Shown piece by piece: positions 1 through 5,813 of a stretch of 5,862 bases of DNA (positions are counted from its first letter, which is position 1; each line of letters opens with the position of its first letter). The stretch is from positions 374-6,235 of the forward strand of contig PMCC01000155.1 of the NCBI GenBank assembly GCA_003155275.1, in the 5' to 3' direction. Origin of the DNA: Actinomycetota bacterium. Lineage in GTDB: Bacteria; Actinomycetota; Humimicrobiia; Humimicrobiales; Humimicrobiaceae. The notes under the pieces are model-generated. The model did not search any database and was not told where the DNA came from. It saw only the letters and a list, made by a program, of their open reading frames with translations. The position numbers were made by a program, and so were the translations under genes.

Positions 1-60
1 ATACGCTGCTGCCATAGGGCACCCGAAATAATATATCCAATCAGTTAAAATCAAATAATA
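1..60. other. Window edge with no callable gene
   Basis: These 60 bases follow the M24 stop codon. On the minus strand an ATG GCA GCA GCG TAT occurs at the very edge (positions 13 to 1), and the sequence is open in that frame back to the M24 stop, but no convincing ribosome binding site precedes the ATG. A downstream gene may begin here; too little is visible to call it. There is no terminator hairpin after the M24 gene. Confidence 0.3.
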
Positions 61-1221
61 TTAAAAGCCAAAAAGTTTTTCCATATAAGGTGAAAATGCG
101 ACTGCGCCTGTTTTGGTAATCCTATAGGCTGTTTCAGCTCTTATGCCAGGAATCTCCTTATGACCAAATAGTGCAATATCAATACAGAGTACCTGGTCCT
201 CCTGGATTATGTCGTCGCTGCCGGGTCCAAAGAAAGGCCTTTCAAATTCACACAGCCCAGTACTGTGGACAAAAGGCATTATCATATATTTTTCATACCC
301 TTTGCTGTATAGAAACTTTCTTGGAACTGAATCAATTTCTTTTCCTGAAAGTCCCGGCTTAAAAGCCTCTTTTGTCAAATACAGGGCTTCGCAAACATTT
401 TTTATAAATTGTTCCTGGAGTTTATCAGGTTTGCCCCCTACTACCACAGGATAGCAGGCTGTTGCATTATATCCATTAAATCTCGGGGCAAAACCTGACA
501 ATACAATTTCTCCATTTTTAAATATCCTGTCGCTTGAAGGAGTGACAATACCGCAGGAACGTTCTGCTGTTCCAATAATGGTCCTGTATCCATATCCTTC
601 TGCGCCCATTTTCCTGGCGACATATTCAGCCTCTGCAGCAGCTTCATACTCCCTTTTACCTTCAGTAATTGACTCCATTAATTTTTTAAATCCCGCATCT
701 GCTATCTTATATGCTTTGGATGTCATTTCGATTTCCCATTCTGATTTGACATATCTTAAGAATTCGAATTCTTTTGTGACATCAATAATCTCAGCATTCT
801 CAAGTTCAGACCTAAGCTGGTTGTAAACCTGCAAAGGCAAGGTGTTTATTCCTACAATTCCCACTCTTTTTATTTGCCTGCCGCCGAAATATTTTTTTGA
901 GATCTGGCCGAAACTTAAAATTTCAGCCCCGGGATATTCCTCTTCGGGCACCATAAAAACAAGGCTGGATTCTGTAGTTTTTATTATGGATTCCATCTGT
1001 GCGTATGGCTGTGCTTCCGGACCTCCGATTAAGAATGGCTCACAATAACTGGAAATTATTGCTGCGCCTCTCTCTATTGTTGGACACCAGCCTGTCAGGA
1101 ATCTGCCGTTCATGACATTATATTCATCAAAATAGACAAAGACAAAATCCAGGTTATTGTCTTCCGCAAGCTTTTTTACTTTATTTATCCTGAAATTGTA
1201 TTCCTTTTCCGGTAATGACAT
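61..1221 (-). CDS. M24 (creatinase/aminopeptidase P fold) family protein with altered active site
   Basis: This 386-aa cytoplasmic protein has the two-domain architecture of creatinase and prolidase: an N-terminal creatinase_N-like domain (about 8-150, with FLTGW at 41-45) and a C-terminal pita-bread domain (about 163-385). The usual M24 metal ligands are Asp, Asp, His, Glu, Glu. By motif alignment the positions here are Gly243 (in VLSGFAPRFNGY), Thr254, His319 (in VHSTGL), Asp348 (in VLCIDIALF) and Glu363 (in GIRAE). Both Asp ligands are lost, so a normal dinuclear metallopeptidase is unlikely. Creatinase also lacks these metals, and the HS.G motif resembles it, but the catalytic His of creatinase seems to be replaced near Val226. 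The protein may be a non-metal hydrolase of a guanidino, amide or related compound, or a non-catalytic binder. The ATG at 1221 has a good ribosome binding site; a 398-aa version from TTG at 1257 is less likely. It appears to have its own regulated promoter. Confidence 0.9.
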   Translation of the reverse strand: MSLPEKEYNFRINKVKKLAEDNNLDFVFVYFDEYNVMNGRFLTGWCPTIERGAAIISSYCEPFLIGGPEAQPYAQMESIIKTTESSLVFMVPEEEYPGAEILSFGQISKKYFGGRQIKRVGIVGINTLPLQVYNQLRSELENAEIIDVTKEFEFLRYVKSEWEIEMTSKAYKIADAGFKKLMESITEGKREYEAAAEAEYVARKMGAEGYGYRTIIGTAERSCGIVTPSSDRIFKNGEIVLSGFAPRFNGYNATACYPVVVGGKPDKLQEQFIKNVCEALYLTKEAFKPGLSGKEIDSVPRKFLYSKGYEKYMIMPFVHSTGLCEFERPFFGPGSDDIIQEDQVLCIDIALFGHKEIPGIRAETAYRITKTGAVAFSPYMEKLFGF

Positions 1222-1229
1222 TTTCTTTT

Positions 1230-1236
1230 CCCTTTC
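1230..1236 (-). promoter_or_regulatory. Ribosome binding site that decides the M24 start
   Basis: GAAAGGG on the minus strand lies 8 nt before the ATG at 1221. The longer frame opens with TTG at 1257 and has no Shine-Dalgarno sequence before it, only AT-rich DNA; this ribosome binding site lies inside that 12-codon extension. The ATG is therefore preferred. Confidence 0.8.
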
Positions 1237-1320
1237 TGTTATTGTATTAATAAACAAATTTTTATTGATTTATACAAAAAATCCGAATATTTGTTTTTAA
1301 AAAATAAATACTGTTATTAA

Positions 1321-1338
1321 ATTGGCAACGTTATCAAT
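1321..1338. promoter_or_regulatory. Candidate LacI-family operator overlapping the M24 promoter
   Basis: On the minus strand, ATTGATAACGTTGCCAAT is an 18-bp imperfect palindrome in which the half-sites ATTGATAAC and ATTGGCAAC agree at 7 of 9 positions, centred on CpG. An even-length palindrome with a central CG flanked by AA and TT is the typical form of LacI/GalR-family operators. It covers the last 2 bases of the -10 and the predicted transcription start, a classic place for repression. No LacI-type regulator gene is in the window. Confidence 0.48.
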
Positions 1339-1365
1339 AATATAATATAACAAACACTTTATCAA
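1337..1365 (-). promoter_or_regulatory. Candidate sigma-70 promoter for the M24 gene
   Basis: On the minus strand, TTGATA (1360-1365) and TATTAT (1337-1342) are exactly 17 bp apart; each matches its consensus at 5 of 6 positions. Transcription would start near 1330, leaving a leader of about 110 nt before the ATG at 1221. A palindrome overlaps the -10 and start region, so the promoter looks repressible. Confidence 0.58.
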
Positions 1366-1425
1366 TAGGTAAAATAAGTGCCGGCCGTGAAGGTCTTGTT
1401 TTGCTATAATTCTTCTAAAACTTTT

Positions 1426-1442
1426 CCGTAATTTTTCTACGG
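1426..1442. terminator. Weak hairpin after the URO-D-like gene
   Basis: CCGTA (1426-1430) and TACGG (1438-1442) can pair around a 7-nt AT loop, about 20 nt past the stop codon. The stem is only 5 bp and is followed on the minus strand by AAAAGTTTT, not a long U-run, so termination would be weak at best. Confidence 0.28.
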
Positions 1443-1461
1443 CTTTTCAGTAACTTAACAA

Positions 1462-2529
1462 TTACAATTTAACAGGATATTTGCCGTAGCGTTTAGCAGC
1501 TTTGATCATCGCAATAAAATTCTTTGGGGGAATTCCGTCATGATAATCACTGTCACTGGCAAGAACATAAGCGCCATCTCTTCCTGCAATATTTATTGTA
1601 TTCCTTACTTCATTTTCAATAGTTTCCATGGAGCCGTATGCTAAAGTATCTGTAGCATCAATATTCCCAATCAAACATAGTTTGGTCCCGTATCTTTTCC
1701 TGATCCTTTCAATATTCATATTAGCTTTTCTCTGGAGAGGATGAAGTGCAGAAATGCCAAATTCTACCAAATCATCAAGTATTTCATTTACATTTCCGCA
1801 GGAATGCAGCAGTACAGGTATATTTTTATTCTTAATTTTATCAATCAGTGCGGATAAATGTGGAAACAGGTATTTTCTATAAATGCCTGGCGGCGCAAAT
1901 ATCCCGTCATTAAATCCAAGATCTTCACATACAAATATTGCGTCTGCCCCGGCTTCAATCATCTTATCAACAGCCACTTTATGATAGTCACAGGAGGTTC
2001 TGAATATTTCTTCCACTATATCAGGCTCATCCATTAATTTCATCAGCATACCCTCAAAACCAAGCGTCAGGATGGCAAGTGTCAAAGGTCCGATCACTCC
2101 GCCTATAACTGCTATTTTACCATTGGAGATCTCCAACGCTGCTTTTAGATCATCCAACCTGCTTTTTAAGCAGGGGTCCGGTTTATTCTTCAACCACTTT
2201 TCAAGATCATCCCTGTCCTTAATTGCTGCGCGATATGGCGGATCAATAGGCCAGGAAACACCTGTATTTTTATAAACTGTTCCCCATTCATCAGTATATA
2301 TATCACCCAATTCTACATTTTCTGCATTATAGAAACCGCCGTATGCTATAAATACAGCATCTAAACCAAGCCTGATGGAGCATTCAGTAATATCAGCTCC
2401 GGAAGGAGACTTGATATCTTTCCCTAAAACTTCCTTAAAAATTTTTTTGCCTTCTAAAAAATCAAACAAAGGAACTCTGTCCGGTTTGCCCCCATCAAGT
2501 GCAATTAAAAATCTTTCTCTACAATTCAT
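1462..2529 (-). CDS. Uroporphyrinogen decarboxylase superfamily protein (not HemE; MtaA/CmuC-like methyltransferase fold)
   Basis: This 355-aa cytoplasmic TIM-barrel protein of the URO-D superfamily reads through cleanly. Recognisable parts are an N-terminal MNCRERFLIALDGGKPDRVP, the barrel block GGVIGPLTLA at 143-152, CEDLGFNDGIFAPPGIYRKYLFP at 201-223, VLLHSCGN at 239-246, and a C-terminal SDSDYHDGIPPKNFIAM at 325-341. The Arg-rich RQAGRY motif of true uroporphyrinogen decarboxylase is absent, so haem synthesis is unlikely. His242-x-Cys244 matches the first two zinc ligands of the methylcobalamin:coenzyme M methyltransferases MtaA/MtbA. The third ligand, a Cys about 75 residues later in that family, is missing; only Ser325, Asp326, Asp328 and His330 lie near. 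No corrinoid protein is encoded nearby in the window. The ATG has GGGAAG 9 nt upstream. Substrate unknown; a role in breakdown of the imported solute is inferred from position. Confidence 0.88.
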   Translation of the reverse strand: MNCRERFLIALDGGKPDRVPLFDFLEGKKIFKEVLGKDIKSPSGADITECSIRLGLDAVFIAYGGFYNAENVELGDIYTDEWGTVYKNTGVSWPIDPPYRAAIKDRDDLEKWLKNKPDPCLKSRLDDLKAALEISNGKIAVIGGVIGPLTLAILTLGFEGMLMKLMDEPDIVEEIFRTSCDYHKVAVDKMIEAGADAIFVCEDLGFNDGIFAPPGIYRKYLFPHLSALIDKIKNKNIPVLLHSCGNVNEILDDLVEFGISALHPLQRKANMNIERIRKRYGTKLCLIGNIDATDTLAYGSMETIENEVRNTINIAGRDGAYVLASDSDYHDGIPPKNFIAMIKAAKRYGKYPVKL

Positions 2530-2640
2530 AAGTCAATACTTCCCATACTATCCAGCGAAATTTATTTATATTTAACGTTTTCAGGTAGGGTTATATTCGT
2601 TATCCGGTCTGCGGTTGAAATTATATTTACCTGCTTCCCT

Positions 2641-2670
2641 ATGATACGGCAATTAGAGAATAACTATCAA
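2641..2670 (-). promoter_or_regulatory. Candidate sigma-70 promoter for the URO-D-like gene
   Basis: On the minus strand, TTGATA (2665-2670) and TATCAT (2641-2646) are separated by 18 bp; each matches its consensus at 5 of 6 positions. The predicted start of transcription is near 2634, giving a leader of about 105 nt before the ATG at 2529. The promoter lies just downstream of the inverted repeat, which suggests that the URO-D-like gene is transcribed separately from the transporter. Confidence 0.5.
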
Positions 2671-2690
2671 TTTGAAAGCGCAAAATAATA

Positions 2691-2729
2691 GATTTTAATG
2701 GCTGTTAAAAATAAACAGCCATTAAAATC
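2691..2729. terminator. Perfect 16-bp inverted repeat after the binding-protein gene
   Basis: The arm GATTTTAATGGCTGTT (2691-2706) and its exact reverse complement (2714-2729) enclose a 7-nt AT loop. The repeat starts 12 nt beyond the binding-protein stop codon. On neither strand is the right arm followed by a clean U-run: the flanking A and U tracts are inside the stem. It may act as a terminator, as an attenuating hairpin, or as a 3' barrier that stabilises the binding-protein mRNA. Confidence 0.75.
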
Positions 2730-2741
2730 ATAATGCACGAT

Positions 2742-3800
2742 TTAGTACTTTTCCGTGAACTGATCTACATTTTTTGCAGTAAGCGTAGGGTTATCAAGAG
2801 GAAGTGAAAATGGATCTAATTTGTCTTTGCCACTTTTAAGAAAATCTATTGCCCTTTTTGCCTCCAGAGCTCCCTCAGCAATCGGAGATTGTATTACCGT
2901 CCCGTAAATCCATCCTTCCTTAATCAATGCCAGCACTTCACTGATACCGCCGACCCCTGTAACTTTAATTTGTCCCGGCTGGTATTTTGCTTCCTTCAAC
3001 GATACTATAACACCTGTTGCCATATAGTCATCCATAGGATAGATTCCGTTTAAATTGGGAAATCTTGTTATAAAGTCCTGTGCCACATTAGAAGCTTCAT
3101 GTACATCCCAGTGCGCAGTCTGCCTTCCTACGATTTCAATTTTAGAGTTCTTTTCTTTCAATACAGCATCCAGGGCATTGTCGTAATCTATTGTTGCGCT
3201 AAATCCCGGCTGCCCTTCAACAACGGCCAATTTTCCTTCGTTATTCATAGCTTCAACCTGTAACCCTGCCTGAACTTTTCCCTGCGCAACTGTATCGACA
3301 CCTGTATAACCAGCTATATATTGGTCCCCTTCCTTATCTATTGGGCTGTTTATTACCATTATCGGGATCCCTGCATCATGAGCTTTTTTAACTGCAGGCA
3401 AAACACCTTTAGGGTCAACAGCCATTAGCAAGATCATGTTGACTTTCATAGTAATTGCATCATCCATTAATGTATTTTGTTTTGTAGCATCCCATTGTGC
3501 ATCAAATGATGTCCATTTATGGCCAAGTTTTGTAATGGTGTCTTCTGTTGATTTGATCCAGGGCGGCATATACGGTGAGTCAGTTCCGGCCCACATGAGT
3601 GCCACGGTCCATACAGGACCCCCTCCTTGTGCCGTTGTTTCGGCTGCTGCGGAAGCTGCAGCTGTTGTTTCTCCCTGGTATTTAACCACTCCCTGTCCGC
3701 CAGTTACCTGAGCTGATGTACATCCTACAGTTATTGCTGCTATTAAGATAGCAACTACTGCCACAGCAACTACTGTCAAGATTAAGCTATTTTTTCTCAT
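2742..3800 (-). CDS. Lipoprotein substrate-binding protein of a sugar-type ABC transporter (Peripla_BP_4-like)
   Basis: This 352-aa extracytoplasmic receptor hands its ligand to the two permeases. The N-terminus has basic residues (RK), a hydrophobic core at 6-25 and a lipobox-like TVGC ending at Cys27. The -3 residue is Thr, not the usual Leu, but lipidation is still likely. Residues 28-62 form a low-complexity Ala/Thr/Gly linker. The two-lobed type I binding fold follows from about 64: VAL at the first strand, a PKGV..AVKKAHDAGIPIMVINSP block at 130-153, GKLAVVEGQPG at 189-199, the MDDYMATG motif at 256-263, and GGISEVLALIKEG...TVIQSPIAEGA at 284-311. Residues that bind sugar in RbsB appear changed: Arg becomes Tyr206, Asn becomes Asp257, and Asp becomes Gly in GVGG (282-285). 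The pocket region has several aromatics (Trp70, Tyr77, Trp81, Trp231). The ligand is therefore unknown and may not be a simple sugar. The gene follows the permeases, whereas it more often precedes them. Confidence 0.92.
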   Translation of the reverse strand: MRKNSLILTVVAVAVVAILIAAITVGCTSAQVTGGQGVVKYQGETTAAASAAAETTAQGGGPVWTVALMWAGTDSPYMPPWIKSTEDTITKLGHKWTSFDAQWDATKQNTLMDDAITMKVNMILLMAVDPKGVLPAVKKAHDAGIPIMVINSPIDKEGDQYIAGYTGVDTVAQGKVQAGLQVEAMNNEGKLAVVEGQPGFSATIDYDNALDAVLKEKNSKIEIVGRQTAHWDVHEASNVAQDFITRFPNLNGIYPMDDYMATGVIVSLKEAKYQPGQIKVTGVGGISEVLALIKEGWIYGTVIQSPIAEGALEAKRAIDFLKSGKDKLDPFSLPLDNPTLTAKNVDQFTEKY

Positions 3801-3806
3801 CTTTTT

Positions 3807-3813
3807 CTCCTTT
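3807..3813 (-). promoter_or_regulatory. Strong ribosome binding site for the binding-protein gene
   Basis: AAAGGAG on the minus strand lies 6 nt before the ATG at 3800, within a purine-rich run. It fixes the start and suggests high translation, as expected for a binding protein needed in excess over its permeases. Confidence 0.85.
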
Positions 3814-3822
3814 CTTCTTTTA

Positions 3823-3846
3823 AATACTATTTATTAATACTATTTA
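3823..3846. repeat. Two tandem 11-bp direct repeats with 13-bp period
   Basis: The plus strand shows AATACTATTTA at 3823-3833, two bases, then the identical AATACTATTTA at 3836-3846. The pair sits in the leader of the binding-protein gene, just upstream of its ribosome binding site. The function is unknown; it could be a protein-binding site, or chance in AT-rich DNA. Confidence 0.6.
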
Positions 3847-3899
3847 GGTTTTTCTGCTTATTAAAGCCCACCTCCTAATATATAATAAACCGGTAATAG

Positions 3900-3905
3900 A
3901 AACAA
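3900..3905 (-). promoter_or_regulatory. Weak candidate -35 box ahead of the binding-protein gene
   Basis: TTGTTT on the minus strand lies 17 bp from TATATT (3877-3882). The -35 matches the sigma-70 consensus at only 3 of 6 positions and the -10 at 5 of 6. It could allow the binding protein to be made in excess of the permeases, which is common for these systems, but the call is weak. Confidence 0.22.
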
Positions 3906-3927
3906 ATCCCAAATAAAATACTGAAAT

Positions 3928-4866
3928 CTATTTCCTTCTCACAGTAACAATTGAATCTATAACAATAACTAAAACTAAAAGGAAACCCTTTATTACTTGC
4001 TGCAGGTATGACTGGATATTTAACAAAGTCATACCATTAGCAATAATTCCAAGGACCAGAATACCTTGAAAAGTTTTAAATAGATCGCCATATCCGCCAG
4101 AAAATAAAGTCCCTCCTATAATAACAGCAGCAATTACATCAATATTGGTATATAGACCTAAAGCGCCGGAGGCAATATTGACTCTTGTCATTATTATTAA
4201 ACCTGCAATACCGCAAAGCGCACCTGTCAAAACAAATGAAGAGGTTATAAAAGCTTTTTCATTGATACCAAAATATTGTGCTGCTATTGGGTTTCCTCCA
4301 ATTGCATAGATATGACGTCCCAATTTTGTTTTGCTTAATAGTATTCCAGAGACCGTAATCAGGACTAAAAAAACTATAGCCGGATAAGGGATCTTTAATA
4401 AAGTGCCGTATCCGAATTTATAATAATATTGAGTTATTCCCTTTACAGTTTCCCCATTTACTATATAAAAGACAAGGCCTTTTAAAAAGAACATCATTGC
4501 CAGAGTTGCAACAAAAGAATTAAAGCGGAGATAACTAACCATAATGCCATTTATCAAACCAGCAAGACTGGAAGCCAAAATAGCCCCAATAATAGTAACA
4601 ACCGGACCATATCTTTGTAACAGTATTGCAACTGTGGCAGCTAATGCCAAATTTGAACCAACAGAAAGATCGAAATTTTTCTGAAGTATTAAAATAGTCA
4701 TCCCAATTGCAATAATCCCCTCAACTGTAATCTCAAATATTACATTAACTATATTTTCGTATGTATGAAACACTGGACTTAGAAATGAAAGTAAAATAAT
4801 CAGGAGTATTATTATAATGATTACTTTATTTTCATTTATCCTTTTTAAAATAATATTTGTATTCAT
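3928..4866 (-). CDS. Sugar-type ABC transporter permease (RbsC/BPD_transp_2 family), second subunit
   Basis: This second RbsC-type permease is also 312 aa but clearly divergent from the first. The N-terminal membrane span is extremely isoleucine-rich (about 15-29). Conserved blocks occur in the same order: QKNFDLSVGS at 62-71, NGIM...LRFNSFVATLAM...LKG at 106-130, GGNPIAAQYFGI at 190-201 (predicted ATPase-facing loop), and T.VN.ASG..GL...IDVIAAVIIGGTLFSGGYG at 227-260. In the last block the canonical Y/F-E before the AI repeat is replaced by NID. The start is ATG, with AGGA in the end of the preceding gene and a 2-nt gap, so translational coupling is likely. Two non-identical permeases usually mean a heterodimeric channel served by one double-domain ATPase, which is not in this window. 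Substrate unknown. Confidence 0.93.
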   Translation of the reverse strand: MNTNIILKRINENKVIIIIILLIILLSFLSPVFHTYENIVNVIFEITVEGIIAIGMTILILQKNFDLSVGSNLALAATVAILLQRYGPVVTIIGAILASSLAGLINGIMVSYLRFNSFVATLAMMFFLKGLVFYIVNGETVKGITQYYYKFGYGTLLKIPYPAIVFLVLITVSGILLSKTKLGRHIYAIGGNPIAAQYFGINEKAFITSSFVLTGALCGIAGLIIMTRVNIASGALGLYTNIDVIAAVIIGGTLFSGGYGDLFKTFQGILVLGIIANGMTLLNIQSYLQQVIKGFLLVLVIVIDSIVTVRRK

Positions 4867-4868
4867 AA

Positions 4869-5807
4869 TCAGATATCCTTTAGCCTAATGTCCAAGTATA
4901 CAAACAATGCCAACAAAAATGCTTTTACCATGTATTCAAAGGAGAAATTCAGATTTAACAGTACCATTGCATTGTTCAAACTTGCCAGAAATAAAACACC
5001 TAAAATAGTTTTGGGTAAGCTTCCTCTTCCACCAAAAAGGCTCGTTCCACCAACTATTACTGCTGTTATTGCATCAAATTCATACCCGGTTCCTTCCAGG
5101 GGACTGGCAGTATTTAGTCTTGAGCTAATTAATATTGCGCTGAAAGCTGCAAAAACAGCACTGATGACAAATGTTATGACCTTTAATCTTTCAGCGCTTA
5201 TTCCAACTGTTCTACTTGCTTCAAAATTACTGCCGATACAAAAGATCTGTCTGCCGAACTTCGTCTTATGCAGCAATAAACTCAATAATAAAGCAACAAA
5301 AAAGAAATATACCACCGGTTTAGGGATTCCAAAGAAATCACCGCTTCCTATAAGCATATATGGTGATCCCAAAATACCATCAACCATTTTCCCGCCTGTA
5401 TAAAGCAGAGTGACCCCCCTGATTATTGCAAGTGACCCAAGAGTTACAATCACTGAATCTACTTTAAATTTTACTGTGATTATCCCATTTAAAAATCCTA
5501 TTAAACCTGCAACCAATAGGGGAATAAGTATTGCTAACCATAGACTGCGGTATAAATAACTAATAGCCAGGACACCTGATAAACCAACAACTGACCCTAC
5601 TGACAGATCTACGCTGCCTCCTATTAATACTATCGTCATGGCGCAAGCTATAATACCTATGGTGGAAGCCTGCCTAAGAATGTTTAGAATATTTCTGGCG
5701 CTAAAAAATGATGGAACAAAAACCGAAAGCAGTATTAGAAGCAGAATAAAAGAGTACAGAAGAATTTGACTCGAAAAAAATTTTTTTACTTTATAGCCGC
5801 TTTGCAC
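4869..5807 (-). CDS. Sugar-type ABC transporter permease (RbsC/BPD_transp_2 family), first subunit
   Basis: This 312-aa integral membrane protein is a permease subunit of a carbohydrate-type ABC importer. The N-terminus is short and basic, followed by a strong hydrophobic segment (about 14-32) and several more membrane spans up to about 305. Family hallmarks are visible: GGSVDLSVGS at 63-72, an NGII...F.VDS..VTLGS...IRG block at 107-131, GSNFEASRTVGI at 192-203 (the cytoplasmic loop expected to contact the ATPase), and the conserved block S.R...A.P..G.GYE..AI.AVIVGGTSLFGGRG at 229-262. Length is typical of RbsC-like permeases. The start is GTG with an upstream GGGAAGG. The stop lies 2 nt before the second permease, so the pair is almost certainly co-transcribed and probably forms a heterodimer. 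The substrate cannot be told from the permease; family members carry pentoses, hexoses, autoinducer-2 and other small solutes. Confidence 0.93.
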   Translation of the reverse strand: MQSGYKVKKFFSSQILLYSFILLLILLSVFVPSFFSARNILNILRQASTIGIIACAMTIVLIGGSVDLSVGSVVGLSGVLAISYLYRSLWLAILIPLLVAGLIGFLNGIITVKFKVDSVIVTLGSLAIIRGVTLLYTGGKMVDGILGSPYMLIGSGDFFGIPKPVVYFFFVALLLSLLLHKTKFGRQIFCIGSNFEASRTVGISAERLKVITFVISAVFAAFSAILISSRLNTASPLEGTGYEFDAITAVIVGGTSLFGGRGSLPKTILGVLFLASLNNAMVLLNLNFSFEYMVKAFLLALFVYLDIRLKDI

Positions 5808-5813
5808 TAAAAA

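Noticed and set aside
1..60. Possible read-through of the M24 stop, since the same frame stays open to the window edge
   Set aside because: The protein already has the normal family length at its stop, and 60 bases without a stop is not significant.
1222..1257. A 12-residue N-terminal extension of the M24 protein from TTG
   Set aside because: No Shine-Dalgarno sequence precedes the TTG, while GAAAGGG is well placed for the ATG at 1221.
1379..1392. GC-rich patch TGCCGGCCGTGAAG in an AT-rich spacer
   Set aside because: It holds only short overlapping 6-bp palindromes and no stable stem or T-run; no function can be supported.
1405..1410. Perfect TATAAT on the plus strand
   Set aside because: No -35 box lies at a suitable distance (the sequence there is GC-rich CGGCCG) and no plus-strand gene follows.
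1462..2529. Annotation as haem-pathway uroporphyrinogen decarboxylase (HemE)
   Set aside because: The N-terminal RQAGRY motif is missing, and the HxC pair and gene context point to the methyltransferase-like branch of the superfamily.
2672..2686. TTGAAAGCGCAAAAT on the plus strand, resembling a CcpA cre site
   Set aside because: The left half fits well but the right half deviates at the final CA; one half-site is too little to call catabolite repression.
4888..5403. A 171-codon open frame on the plus strand opposite the first permease
   Set aside because: It is antisense to a well-supported membrane protein gene, has no recognisable domain, and its composition is explained by the complement of permease codons.
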